The position numbers were made by a program, and so were the translations under genes. Below, in pieces: positions 23,738-35,428 of a DNA stretch of 64,000 bases. Within the stretch, counting starts at the first letter, position 1; every line of letters starts with the position of its first letter. The notes beneath the pieces were generated by a model. That model made no database searches and was not told the DNA's origin. It saw only the letters and a list, made by a program, of their open reading frames with translations. Origin of the DNA: Climacium dendroides (Eukaryota > Streptophyta > Bryopsida > Hypnales > Climaciaceae); contig OX467084.1 in the NCBI GenBank assembly GCA_950106755.1, positions 5,580,001 to 5,644,000 of the forward strand. Direction: 5' to 3'.

Positions 23738-24447
23738 CACCACTAGAAAACCATGACCAAATCAACAGAAAATCAACTGATTTCTGTTGTTTGAGGTAGT
23801 AGAAGGACTATTTTTGAAGTTTTTGTAAAACTCAACAGTATGGCACCAACTTTCTGTTGATTTGGATTGTGCAATGACCAAATCAACAAATTTTTGTTGA
23901 ATTTGGATTCTTCCAGGAATCTTTTTAGAATTTTTTTGGAATTTTTTTGGAATTTTTTATGAATCTTCACACAAATTGAGTTTTTCAGGTAGCCATGACT
24001 AATACATGTAAGTGGTTTGAAATTCCTTTTAATTTACACACTTTCAATAAAACTGTTAACAAGAATTTCCAAAATTAAAAGGCATACAAGCTCATAATTT
24101 TTCTCCATGTTCTAGTGTATTTGACATTCATTTGTAAAAGTGCTCAACATTAGAAAATGAAAATAAACATTGGATACCCTTGAACAAAATCTTGAATAAA
24201 AAAATCATAATTAATCATTTTCAAAATCGAATTTTTGATGCTAAAAATAAACTAGATTTCAAAAAGAATTTAAAAAAAATATAAACTATCAAATATAATA
24301 ACATTAGAACTATTAATTTCACTTCAAAATGTTGCTGAGACCAAAATTTGCATGTAGGAATTAAAACATCAAGATTAGAATTATAAGCATAATTAATATT
24401 TTTTAAACTTAATCATTCAAAATTCAGTGTTTTTTCAATTCAGCAGT

Positions 24448-24780
24448 CTTTGGCGGCCATTTCGGCATAGTAGAATAAATTTTTTCAAAAAACTTTGAAC
24501 TAAGAAAAGTTGCCAAATCAAGCTAAATTTCACCTCCAAAAATCCGTTTGTGATTTTGAGTCTCCAATTAAAATTTATGGACAAAAATCAGAGAGGTAAT
24601 AAAGAATATTTTTTTGGACATTTTCAAATACCTTCTCTGATTTTTGTCCATAAATTTTAACTAGAGACTCAAAATCACAAACGGATTTTTGGAGGTGAAA
24701 TTTAGCTTGATTTGGAAACTTTATTTAGTTCAAAGTTTTTTGAAAAAAGTTGTTCTACTATATCCAAATGGCCTCCAAAG
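24448..24780. mobile_element. Fold-back MITE, 333 bp, nested in the CACTA-like element
   Basis: The two arms of about 145 bp are near-perfect reverse complements. The ends are CTTTGGCGGCCATTTCGG and CCAAATGGCCTCCAAAG. The inner runs TTTCACCTCCAAAAATCCGT and ACGGATTTTTGGAGGTGAAA also pair. The central loop is about 30 bp, around 24,600-24,640. Confidence 0.8.
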
Positions 24781-24865
24781 TTTGATGACTTTACAAAGCA
24801 AACAAAAATCAATTGCAAAAAGTAAATATACACGACTCTAGTTACAATATATTCACTTGTAACTA

Positions 24866-24930
24866 TACATGGTGTAATGGTTAGGAACTTTGGACCTCAA
24901 ACATGAGGTCCAAGGTTCCAAACCCCACGC
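24866..24930 (+). other. tRNA-like (SINE-head-like) segment
   Basis: ATGGTGTAATGGTTAGGAAC resembles the D-arm/A-box region of a tRNA, most like plant tRNA-Gln or Glu. It is followed by an anticodon-stem-like GGACCTCAAACATGAGGTCC and a B-box-like AGGTTCCAAACC. The distances fit a tRNA, but no acceptor stem pairs and the B box lacks the invariant GGTTCGA, so it is not a functional tRNA gene. It may be the head of a tRNA-derived SINE. Confidence 0.4.
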
Positions 24931-24934
24931 TGGT

Positions 24935-25021
24935 GCCTGCCCACGTGGTGGGCGACCTAGATGGCCTACCCATGTGGCGGGCTGCCTAGGTGGCTTGCCC
25001 GTGTGGCAGTTTGTGCCAATG
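24935..25021. repeat. GC-rich tandem repeat, three units of 29 bp
   Basis: Units start at 24,935, 24,964 and 24,993 with GCCTGCCC, GCCTACCC and GCTTGCCC, each containing a short palindrome of the CCCACGTGGTGGG type. Composition contrasts sharply with the AT-rich surroundings. Confidence 0.8.
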
Positions 25022-25183
25022 TGGCATTTTTTTTAATTATGGAAAACTTGTCCAAATCAATAGATTGGAACAACAGTTTTTAGTCTAATTTCAACCGATA
25101 CAACGCAATCAAAACAGTTGAAATGAATAACAGATTTTTGTTTACTTTTTGTTGTTTCGGTCATGGGATTTTTAGTATTGATC

Positions 25184-25500
25184 AAAACACATGGCCTTAG
25201 CAAAAGCCACTACTAAAGCTATTTGGATAAGGAAATTACTTTAAGAACTTAGATTTCCACAACCTCCAACTACAATTATATATTCTAATAGTTAAAATAT
25301 TATTGTTTTGATAAGCAATCTTAAATATCATTCTTGTTTAAAACATGTAGATACTCAATATCATTTTACTCATGAACGTGTTCTTGCCTAGGACATTGAA
25401 CTAAAATTTCTTTCTACAACTGATATGATTATTGATATTTTTACCAAGTCTTTATTACAAGACAAACATCTTCATTGTATGATTAAGCTTGGTATGTATG
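25184..25500 (+). pseudogene. copia RNase H relic (3' part)
   Basis: It continues the RNase H similarity after the inserted element: MALAKATTKAIWIRKLL and, further on, HFTHERVLA and IDIFTKSL, all typical of the C-terminus of copia Pol. Interrupted by stops. Confidence 0.7.
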
Positions 25501-25640
25501 TAATTCCTTCACCTTTAACAAATTCAACCTTTCAAGCACTTATGGTTTATACACCTCTCAACCAATTATTTTCACATGGGAGCTTTCAATCCCTTGAGTT
25601 GTCTTTGAGTGGGAGATACTACTTGCCACAAGAATATAGT

Positions 25641-27385
25641 ATATCAAAGATCCCTTAAGGAAGAATTGATTTGGAATTTTGGATATTTTCATAAGGCAAT
25701 ATAAAATAAATGCAACAAAAAGACAAACAATGAAGTCAAATCAATCATGTAAAGACTGCAACAAGTGGACACTAAATCCATACAAGTGGACACCAAATAA
25801 GAAAAGAAAAGTAAAAGTAAGAGGCTAAGAGCAATAATACCTTATGTTGTGCCCAACAAAGTCATTGTTGCTTCAATTGATCAAGACAAAATCTTGTTCT
25901 TCCATGCATTAGAAGGCTTGGTTTTCCTATTCCAAAGACATATATTTAAGCCTTTGCACAAATTAACAAGGTAGAGAAGTTTTAATACATCAAGGGCAAT
26001 AAGACACAAAATCAAGATTTACTTAGTTGTTTGCTCCAATTACAAGGTTGCAGTTGTCTATACATGGAAGGACCTATCCCTCTTACCTCAAGCACACACT
26101 CAAGCTAAACTTCTAAAGAAATTTTCAAGTAAGCAAGAAACCCTAGTACATGAAAAATAATCAATATAATATAAAGATACAACCAAAGAATCCCATATAA
26201 TGGAGGATTAAACATTACAAGTTTGAGGACGGAATAGATAGAGCTATGCAAGTTGGAAAGACAGCCAAGTAGCTCCACAAGGTCACAGCTCGCTTCCACT
26301 ATTTAGCTATCTATTTATAATCCCTCTACATCTTACGTCCTAGATCATTGGCTCCCCCCAACAACTAATTTTTGTCGTGATGTAAGCCGTTTAGTAGTTG
26401 AAATGACATCTTTATTTATTAGCAAAAATGTATTTAGTGTTTTTAGTTGTTTGGTGTTAGAAGCTTAGTGTTAGGAGCTTGATGTTAGTAGCTTAGTGTT
26501 AGGAGCTTGATGTTAGTAGCTTAGTGTTGAGCTTGTGTTAGTTAGCTTGATAGAAGCCGTTTGATAACTTGTTGGTTAGTAGTTGATACTTGAGTAGATT
26601 TCTCCACTAGCCTATTTTGAGGTGGTAACTCTTGCAAGCTAACAATTGAGGTTTCTACTATTTCATCGATATAATGGAAAAAATGAAACCTTTCTTTGGA
26701 AATAGACCTAAGGATCTCATTGGACTTTTTTTGGATCAATTTAGCCATGGTAGGTCACCTATACTAGTAGATTCATGCCATTTGAAGCAATATTATCTAA
26801 ACCTTTTAAGTTCCACGACTTTCTAAGTTCTAATCTTTGTATTAGGTGGGTATTAGGGATATTCTAGGTATAAAATCCTATTTTAGACCAAATGTTATAT
26901 TGGCATTTAACATGCCTATTTTGGTTTTACATTCTTTTGGAGACTCTTTGTATATAATTATAACCTAAATTGAAAAATTTGAAAAAAAAAGAAAACTAAG
27001 TCTCAAGTGACAAATTGGAAGCTTACAAGCATGCATAGGGCGTGGAGGGAGAAGAGGAGTATCTTGAAAATAGTATAATATAGTATAACAATGAAAAGAC
27101 TAATAAAACCCTAAACTCTAGTCAAAGGTGAAAAAGACCATTTTAAATGATTGTCTTCTAACCTTCATTCAAACGGATGAAAGTTAATGTAGTACATTAG
27201 TGGAAGCATTAGACATATTGTACATTGTATGTAGAGTAGTATACTAGTTAACAAAGAGTTGTGACTTTAGGAAATACATACTTTAGATAAGCCTACATTG
27301 TAAGTATGTAAGCAACATTTTATTAAATGCATATACAACTTACACCAAATACTTCATCTCTCTCAATTGTAACAAAGATTCATTC
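25641..27385. other. Right part of inserted block, probable LTR remnants, no gene
   Basis: Follows the copia end, so some of it should be the 3' LTR, but no terminal repeat can be matched. It contains the short tandem repeat at 26,452-26,560. The frames here are short and carry no domain. Unit homology resumes at about 27,386. Confidence 0.3.
26452..26560. repeat. Tandem repeats of TAGCTTAGTGTTAGGAGCTTGATGT type
   Basis: Three to four copies of an about 29-bp motif (GATGTTAGTAGCTTAGTGTT), degenerating at both sides. Confidence 0.7.
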
Positions 27386-28140
27386 CAAATCTTGGAATGG
27401 TTTTACAAGGTTTGTCAACAACTAGGCTTTGCACAAGGGACCTTAGATACAAAATTATCCTTACTGATACAAAGTGATTTTCCATTGATACAAACCAATT
27501 ATAGTATAAGATGTCTTTGGATAGGACTATATTCACTATGGTATAGGCCATTGTCTTCATTTGCTCAATCCGCTAGATTCTAATCCCTATCATTGTCCCT
27601 CCCCAAATTGGCCTATGTAACAAAGCTACCCAACTAGAATGTGGCCAAAAAAAATTTGGTACAAGATGCCCTTGAAATAGAATAGCTTAAAGGTACTTTA
27701 TTCTATATAGAAAAAAGACAAATAAATGAAAAGATTTGTGCTTTTGTCTTTGTGCTTTATTTCTAGATGTCTTTGTTGTTGTATGATATGTGTAAGGTGG
27801 ACCTGAAAGGTCTAGTTCATACTTTATTGATGCTTCAAATCACAAATAATTGAATACTAAGATATGCCTTGAAATGACTATAAATGTGTCCAAGGTTGGT
27901 TTGGTGAAAATGGATGAGACATTTGAGCAAATTGTCTCTCTTCCTTATTAGTAGATATATCACTTTGTATATGTAGGCATACAAGTCACTTTGTAAATTA
28001 GGCATTGGAGCTTTGCAACAATCACTAGAAATTCATGATTGAAGTTTTCATAATCATCTTACAACAAGCAAAATATTTTTCCTAGCCTCATTTCCTAGCC
28101 TCATTTGTTGGCCTAATTTTAGAAAATTAATTACTCTTGA
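27386..28140. repeat. Unit A sequence continued after the 13-kb insertion
   Basis: Aligns with about 60,400-61,110 of unit C: GGAATGGTTTTACAAGG with GGGATGGTTTCACGAGG, and AGTTCATACTTTATTGATGC with AGTTCATACACTATCAATGC. No gene seen. It shows that 14,160-27,385 is an insertion in unit A. Confidence 0.65.
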
Positions 28141-29690
28141 AATCCATTAGAAGACATTTGAGGCTTGTAGAAGACTGTTTCAGGCTCGTTCTCAATTCTA
28201 TTCCCATAGCAGTAAAAGAACGTGGCCGGTTGTTAGAATTAAAAATCCCTTGTATTGGAACATTCCTTTTTAAAAGGCATTATTCTACCACATGCTTAAT
28301 CATGATGGGTTTTATCAGAATGAAAATTACATCTATTTTTCTAACAAGTAAGAGAAACCCTTCTATTCCTTTCCTTTTCACTTCCTATTTTTTCCTTTTT
28401 GGATTTTGTCTCATATACTATATTTTTGGTCTATAAGAAAGATTGTTTATAAAAACATACTGCAAGAAATTTTGCACCTTATTCCTATGCTATTTCCATA
28501 GCAACTATATCTTTTCCTTGAAACATGAAGAATAACAAGGAAGCTATGATTGTTATGAGTAATTGCAAGAGTGTATGCAAAATTCACAATCATTGTGTTT
28601 CAAAGCTATATAAACTATTATTTTGCTTTAAGTATCTTAAAGTCTATAGGTGTATGAGCTAATAGAAATCGAAATAGGTATGCATATCCATTTATCATCA
28701 TTTTTGTACAAGAATAACATCAAATAGCATGGAAGTATATAATATGCTAGATGACTATGAAAATCGCTCCAAAAGATTGTGGTCCTCACCTATACCTATC
28801 CCAAAAACATAACAACCCAATGTAGTGTTAGTGAGGTGTATGAGGTGTCTATAGACCACAACACATACTATAGTTTTCACAAGTAACAACATTCATAAAT
28901 ATAGCATAGAAACCTATAAAAATACATTCCATCAAAATGCTATTTTTATGAACCTAAGTGCAACTAAGGCAGGAGGCTCGAAATACGAGTAGGCATTTAG
29001 AAGTGATCCTATAAAATAGGGGAAAAGCAATTACAACTTAGCTAAAAGAAATGAAGATTAATTTGAAAACAAATTGGTGTTCCATCCGTGCAATTATATA
29101 GTGTACTTGCGTCATAAATGATTATGTACATGACTGGGTTAGTTGTACAAGATGTACATGATTGAATTTCAATAAAGTATTCTTCTTAATGTAAGTTACG
29201 GATTTGTTTTCTATAATAATGGCGCTTGGGTTAAATGACAACCTATAATGGGTGCTTTTTGTACTCGACCTTGGAATCCAAAGAACTGGATGGCGACTGT
29301 ACAATTCAATCATATAGACATACTATAATGTCATATTAGAACTTAAAATAAAATATATTCACAACAATGGCCGTCACTTTATATAACATTGTTGATCCCT
29401 TTTTTTAAGAGACCTTTAAAATAATAATAAAAAGTTAAGGAATGCCACATGAAATGGCGGTTAAAACTTCCTAGGCAAACTTAGAGCTAACATGCAATTT
29501 GAGCATATAATGACAACTGCCACACTCAGAACTCCTTGTTCTCACAATGCTTTGAATGAAATCTTATTGAATGAGAGCAAATATTAGTAAATCATTAAAA
29601 ATATCAGTCAAGCAACCTCAATATTATTGAAGCTATAGTTGAACTACGTGAAGTGTTCTAAGTTAATAGTGCAATGCATCAACGTTACGA
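28141..29690. other. Intergenic, left flank of the hAT-like relic, no gene seen
   Basis: Unit homology to C stops at about 28,140 and resumes at about 33,945, so this is probably part of a second insertion carrying the hAT-like sequence. A 99-codon plus-strand frame at 28,137-28,436 has no recognisable domain. No terminal inverted repeat was identified. Confidence 0.3.
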
Positions 29691-32600
29691 TCATGACAAA
29701 CAACAACCTTTCCGATGAAGGTAGCGAGGGCAATCATTGAAGTTGGCGACAATATTGCAGTTGGGACAATAGTCAGTCGGACTACACAGGAGACGACACT
29801 AACAACAATGACGATGAGAATACAAGATTATTCCATTGGGCTAACGACACATCAGAGAAAAATTCATTTCGTGAATTCATGGAGCTTAGAGTCTTCGATG
29901 GGGAAACCAGCTCTGATGATGACCTTGCCAAAGCTATGGATGCGCCACACAATCAAAGCACAGTCCAAGAGCAACGTAGTAGAGTCCTTGAAGGCAATCC
30001 GGAAGATCCTACTATGGGCGTCGACCCTGAATTTGCCAAAATTTTGCATTAAGCTCTTGTTCCCATCTAAAACTCACCACACTTTTGTCAGCGAGTTTAA
30101 ATCAAACAATGGAAGAATTGTCGCCGTGGAATTCAATTTCATGCATATTTTGAACAATGCACGTTGACTAATCAAGAAATTACGATCAATCAAAGGAGGT
30201 ATCAACATTTTTTTCTCACCTTCACCTAGGATCTTACCATGACCATAAGCATCCATCAGAGTGTGGAGGTGTTTGTCAAACATCTCTTTTTTGTTAGATT
30301 GACACCAAAATTGTGGATACAGAATACCGAAGGCATTCACAATGTTGTGTGCAGGGAAATGTGCATCTAGCTCCTACACCAACATCTTTGCAACATCTAT
30401 AATCAACAACAAGACTGCAATGAGAAATTAAAAACAAAGAAGCATATATGCATTTAGTCGTAGACAAAACTTAGACAGACAACGGCAAAGCTAGGTACAC
30501 TGGTACATTGTATTAGCTAATTGGAAAAAACTCATTCATATTATGACAAAGCAAGAGAACTTATTAGTGTATTCTGCTTTCACCTATGCTAGTAGCGTTG
30601 CCTAGACATTGCGGTCCACGGGTGCACCCTTATGCTCGGCACACAAATGTCAAAACAACGGAATTATCATTGAGATCTGTTATCCATTTGATGTGTATTT
30701 ATTCGTGGCTGCAGTCCAATAAATTGTTGAAGCTCTAGAATTCATTGGAGTTGTAGCATGTTGGTTTGTCCTTGTACATGCGGTACAAATCTTCCTGACA
30801 AACCTTCACTGCGGCAACAAAATCGCATATGTAGACATCCTTTTTTTGTGCAAAGTTTACCAAAATATCAATTGCCTCAAGCAAAGGCAACAATGCACAC
30901 ATACCCATCATTGTAAATGGATCAAGAAGTAGAACCAAAGAAGCCTACACATAAGAAAGACCAAGTCAGATGGATTTCATGAGAACACAAACAAAGGAGG
31001 ATAGTCGCAGTATATAAACAACATTACAAACCAAAAAAAATTTAAAGAAACTCACTTTAACCTTTGTGTTGTTGTTGAGGTTTGCAATCATCTCGTATAG
31101 AGGAGTTCAGTATTCAAACAACAATCGGCAAAGTGGCTTGATCAAGGAGACCCAACGAATTTGAACGTTCTTCAATAATTTGAGACCTTTAGTCTTGGTC
31201 AATTTTGCTAGTTGTTTAAATTCAGAGTATCACTTGGTACTCTTGCAAAAGTAAATATACGTGACACTCAAGAATTTCTCAATATCTATAAAGATTCTAA
31301 GGTTGGATAAAGCTTTGAAAGTTAAATTGCAACAATGAGCTACACAATAGACCCCATTAACAAATGGTGCATGGTTTTCCTTAATCGGTTGAGTAACCCC
31401 AACTCTCGACCCTTGCAAATTGGATGCATCATTGGCACCAAAGCTCAAAATTTTTTTAGCTACAACCATTGCATCTAATCCACCACCGCTACTGACTGTT
31501 GCCATGATCAGTTTTGTGAGGTTCTCTATAGTTGTTGAACACTCCACTCTCTACAAAGATAAAAGTAAAGGGACCTTGACCCAATCTTGAACAATGTAGC
31601 AATGGATACACAACCAACTATTGTTCTCAACAGTAGTCACCTCATCCATGATGATAGTGAGATAATGAGCAGACTTTATGAACCTACGAGTCTCCTCTAA
31701 GACTTGTTTATACATGTGACTTGCCATGATCCAACCAAAGTTGTCACACCAATGTGCACAAGGAAGATAGGGCGCATTCAAGAGTTTGTAAAGAGAAGTA
31801 CAAGATTCAAATTCAAGCATAGGACGACCATGAGACAAGAGCTAGAAAAGAGTGGCAAATTAGATCTTTTTCTTTCTCATTTTGACGATGGTGCAGTGAT
31901 TGATCTGTTCCAAAACAATCATTGGAGGCTTGCCTGCACAGAGCTTCAAATTCTTCCAATGTCTATAGTTTGTAGCCTTGTATTGTTCACCCACTTTCAA
32001 CTTGAATTGCGGCATGTCTTTTTTTGTGGTACGCTTTCCATCATGCTTGAACAGGGTATCTGACTTGGGTGCCATGATGCACGGTTTCTCTTAAAAGTTG
32101 TACAAACCTTGCATTGCACCATGTGTAATATGTCGTCATTGGACATAATCCCACGGTAACTTTGCAACCCACAAATTTTGAAATTTCCTATGGCACTCAT
32201 ACTATTTCTGAGCCCTTGACCTTTTGTTCCGTACCATGCTACCAATCTTTAGAGGCGGGGATTCGAAGTTTGAATTAGAATCATATCGTCAGAGTCATCA
32301 AGGATCTCCCGCAAGTTGGCATTGTCTAAGTCATTTGATTCCTTTGAAATTGTAATGAAAGGGGATTGGGCACTAAGCACAACTGTGTCTCTTGAACCAG
32401 AGTAAGATCTCAGCGTGACATTGGTGTCAGTAGACACTGATTTCTACTTCTTGCCGCCTCTAAATTGTTGTTGGTCTTCATTGTTCAGGTACTTTTGTTG
32501 GAAACTCGCCTCGGCTTCGGGCACCTCAGGCATTGATCCGTCGAAGACAAGCGACAAGGGTTGGCCACCTGCGTACCTCTAGCGCCCCATGTCGACTGAA

Positions 32601-32823
32601 AATAAGATTTCGTTGTTTGTTTCTTTGCCTCTGTCCTCTGCACTTCAATGACTTTGCTTATGTGCTTAATCTCCTTGCACACCAAATCAAGGGCCTCTTT
32701 TGTTGTCTTCTCCACCTTCTTCTTTGCGGACTGCGCAATAGATGCAGCACGCATCGCGTTTGCAACGACATCGTGCTCCACATCTTTGTGACCACTTTCC
32801 ATGGCACCTGACTCCAATGTCAC
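29691..32823 (-). pseudogene. hAT/ZNF862-like transposase-related gene relic
   Basis: Read from high to low coordinates, the pieces are: an N-terminal basic coiled segment (32,823-32,485); a BED-finger-like piece with HMVQCKVC (about 32,150); a segment ending APYLPCAHWCDNFGWIMASH (about 31,760); IIMDEVTTVENNSW (about 31,640); and the central KKILSFGANDASNLQG region (about 31,450). Then come VQIRWVSLIKPL (about 31,150), LLPLLEAIDILVNFAQKKDV (about 30,860) and a C-terminal region with GILYPQFWCQSN (about 30,310). These motifs occur in this order in plant ZNF862-like proteins related to hAT transposases. Stops and frameshifts separate every piece, so it is a dead copy. The C-terminal dimerisation motif is barely recognisable. 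Confidence 0.65.
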
Positions 32824-33440
32824 AACTCAAAACACTAGTTTCCTACCAGGACAACACAATGAGCAATGACAAAACCTTGAGAAATTGAAGACCTTCGGAA
32901 ACACACAAGGGAAAATGTAGCAAACTCATGAAAACACCATAGGTTTAGTGTCAATTTGAAGTGCATGCAACATTGAAAACCTGCATGAAGACTCTTTGTC
33001 GCCATTGGAACAAAATGCAACAAACAAACAATACAATTAACATCCAACAATTAAAAAAATTGGAAATTGAAGAGCACTCCCCTCCATAGTACATGACGTA
33101 GACTTGCACCCCAGCAAAAATACTACGAAGGCTACGAAAACAACTAGCAAAAGCTTCCAAAAATCCAACTAGAACTTGGCGAAATAACTCCAGAATCAAG
33201 AAGGGCCAATGGCTATTTGCGAGTGGGAGTAAGTGCGTGAGGAGTAGAATTTGTGGTGAAGAGAGTGGAGCGACGAGTGCATCAAGAGCGCAACAATGGC
33301 GTGGAGTGGCAAGAAGGACAACAATAGTGGAGTTATCAATGTTAAAACTTGGCAAACAAAACCCTTGCAAACAATGGGGACGGTGTGCAACTAGCCCTAC
33401 AAAAAACCAAGTAATTGCACTTCACAAGGTCAAATCATTA
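32824..33440. other. GC-richer upstream flank of the hAT-like relic
   Basis: Less AT-rich than neighbours. It lies directly upstream of the transposase-like relic and so may hold its 5' end or promoter. Frames on both strands overlap heavily and none has a recognisable domain. Confidence 0.3.
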
Positions 33441-33944
33441 TGAAAAAGTGTCCAAAATGGTTGTGCTTCTTTGGATTCATTTTTCAAGGCAAGTTGGTTA
33501 CATGTTTGAATTTTCAAATCATTTGAAATTGTACAATATATAGGAAAAAAATAGTAAGTAGAAAGAAGTAGAGAATGATTCAAAATACTAAATTCATAAG
33601 AATTTATTTATGGAATTGAAAAATGACACTCCCAAGGGTTGTAATTTTGTAATAAAGAATCTACACCTTATGATTTTATTTTTTTCAAAAAATATTGAAA
33701 ATTGTGTTAAATAAAGGACCTCAAGGTTTATTTAAGAGTAGAAAATCCATAACTATCCGCAATCTAGAACTCCTCATAACTTTAATTTCATTAATCTAAA
33801 TAGAATGATTCAAAGCTTTCCATTTATATATAAATTTAATGAATCAATTCCACATTTTGATTTCTAAAAAAAGTGATATTTTTATTTGCCCGCCTTGTTC
33901 AAGTTGAAAAACAAACTACATATCACAAAATAACTTTTTGAATT
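33441..33944. other. AT-rich intergenic, no gene seen
   Basis: No repeat or coding signal identified. Confidence 0.3.
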
Positions 33945-34830
33945 GCCTATTATAAGGATTATACTTCAATCTTCCTATTCATCAAATATCCAATAAATTA
34001 CATATGAAACATTATATGACAATAAAACTAACATTCATTATGTAACAAATAATTACAACTTGTAGAGAACATCAAAAATTTGCTTTTCTAAGATGTGTAT
34101 ATATAAAAAGTCATAAAACAAAAATCCTTTGAGAATTGGTGTACATGAAGAGTCAATTTGTTTATGATCATATCCCAAAGTCCACTTTGCAAAAGTAAAT
34201 GATTCAAAAATTACATACCTAAAATTGCTAAAAGATAGACTTTACATTATCCAATGTTTAGAAGTTAATCTTTTAAACAACGATTGGGGTTATGTATATT
34301 AGGCCCTTTGGCCTCATTTTTTTTGGTAACCAATTTTTTAGATTTGGCATATGAAAAGAGGATTGAAAGACTTCAAATCACTTTTGCAATTTTAACACCC
34401 TCATGATCAAACATTATAATCCTTCAATCCATAAGTAATATTATTGTGTGTGTGTTTCCTATGTAATCTCTAAGATGTCTAGTTTGAATTTGTATGGTTA
34501 CAATTTTAAAAAAATTGCTACATTTTTCAACATGTTGGCTTTTTGTTCAATTGAGAGCAAATCTTTAGAAGCCTAGAAAAGGACTTGGGCATTTGGAGGT
34601 TAAATGTGTTCATTTAAAAAATACAATGTGTGTATTGTATTTTGAAGGGATAACTAAATATGAAAATTAGTATGGATCTAGTGCAATGAGTGGAGGAGTT
34701 TGTGCCAATAAGAATTTAATAAAAGAAATTACAATAAAAATGAAAAATGCAAAGTTCTATATGAAAATTGATATGTTTCATTAAGAGATACATTGTGTAC
34801 AATGAAATTTTGACAATCATCATATACTTT
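33945..34830. repeat. Unit A distal region, homologous to unit C but with altered order
   Basis: 33,945-34,260 aligns with 61,605-62,215. 34,330-34,590 aligns with 63,180-63,440. 34,620-34,830 aligns with 62,230-62,440. The middle segment is therefore in a different place in the two units. No gene seen. Confidence 0.6.
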
Positions 34831-35428
34831 TCTATTGAAAATTAGATTCTAATCAATATTCTTTTTATCCTTCTAAAAAATTCTGAATCAAGCACAATTT
34901 GTGTCTCACTAAAGAACTGTTTTTACTGATTTTATTGTTGAATAAGTATTGGCCATGTTGAATGACCTTGTGGGGGCAAGTGGCAAGCAATCATGAAGCA
35001 TTCTTCTTCTAACATGCTTGGCCTTGCCTGTATGAGGCACCTTGTACTTGTTACTTTTTCAAACACTCTTGTTGATTATGAATTTAGTGACCACTCGGTG
35101 CTATTAAGATTTGTTTATGAAGGGGGCTCAGTTTCTTTGTTGTGTGTATTGAGGTTGGGAATAGATGTTTCTAAAATCCCATTGGTACCACCAACCTTTA
35201 AATCATTAGGACTGACGAGTTGTCAACATGTACAAACAATGTTCAAATATGATACTTCTTGTATGGACTTAAATGCCTAAATGAAGGTGCCTAATTTGGA
35301 GATTTTATATAGATTTAGGGGATGGGTTATTGGTTCTCAAATGCATGTATCTTTGGTACAATGACTAAAAATACAATTAATCCCTCATAGGGATTTTGGG
35401 AAGTTCTTAGAAGGATATAGGGAATAAA
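34831..35428. other. Intergenic, no gene supported
   Basis: A 95-codon plus-strand frame (34,993-35,280) has no recognisable domain and unit C has no counterpart. Left unassigned. Confidence 0.3.

Larger units (their letters stand above)
23738..25180. mobile_element. CACTA-like element, 1.44 kb, inserted in the copia RNase H region, TSD ATC
   Basis: The left terminus CACCACTAGAAAACCATGACC and the right terminus read inward CAATACTAAAAATCCCATGACC are imperfect inverted repeats. ATC flanks both sides (23,735-23,737 and 25,181-25,183). Taking out the element plus one ATC would bring the two halves of the copia RNase H similarity into one reading frame, which supports both ends. The termini are not canonical CACTA, so the superfamily is inferred from TSD length and family likeness. 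No transposase. It contains a fold-back element, a tRNA-like segment and GC-rich repeats. Confidence 0.7.
19563..25640 (+). mobile_element. Ty1/copia-type retrotransposon relic
   Basis: The domain order gag, protease, integrase, reverse transcriptase, RNase H on the plus strand is that of Ty1/copia. Every domain carries stops, frame changes or altered key residues, so the element is dead. RNase H is split by the CACTA-like element at 23,738-25,180. After the final coding similarity, a purine run GAGTGGGAGAT at about 25,608 has the position of a polypurine tract before a 3' LTR. The LTR itself and a matching 5' LTR could not be delimited. The 5' region was possibly displaced by the CACTA-type element ending at 19,559. 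Confidence 0.75.

Noticed and set aside
24866..24930. Functional tRNA gene
   Set aside because: Acceptor stem does not pair and the B box lacks the invariant bases. Kept only as a tRNA-like fragment.
34993..35280. 95-codon plus-strand frame
   Set aside because: No recognisable domain, no counterpart in unit C, AT-rich surroundings typical of decayed repeats.
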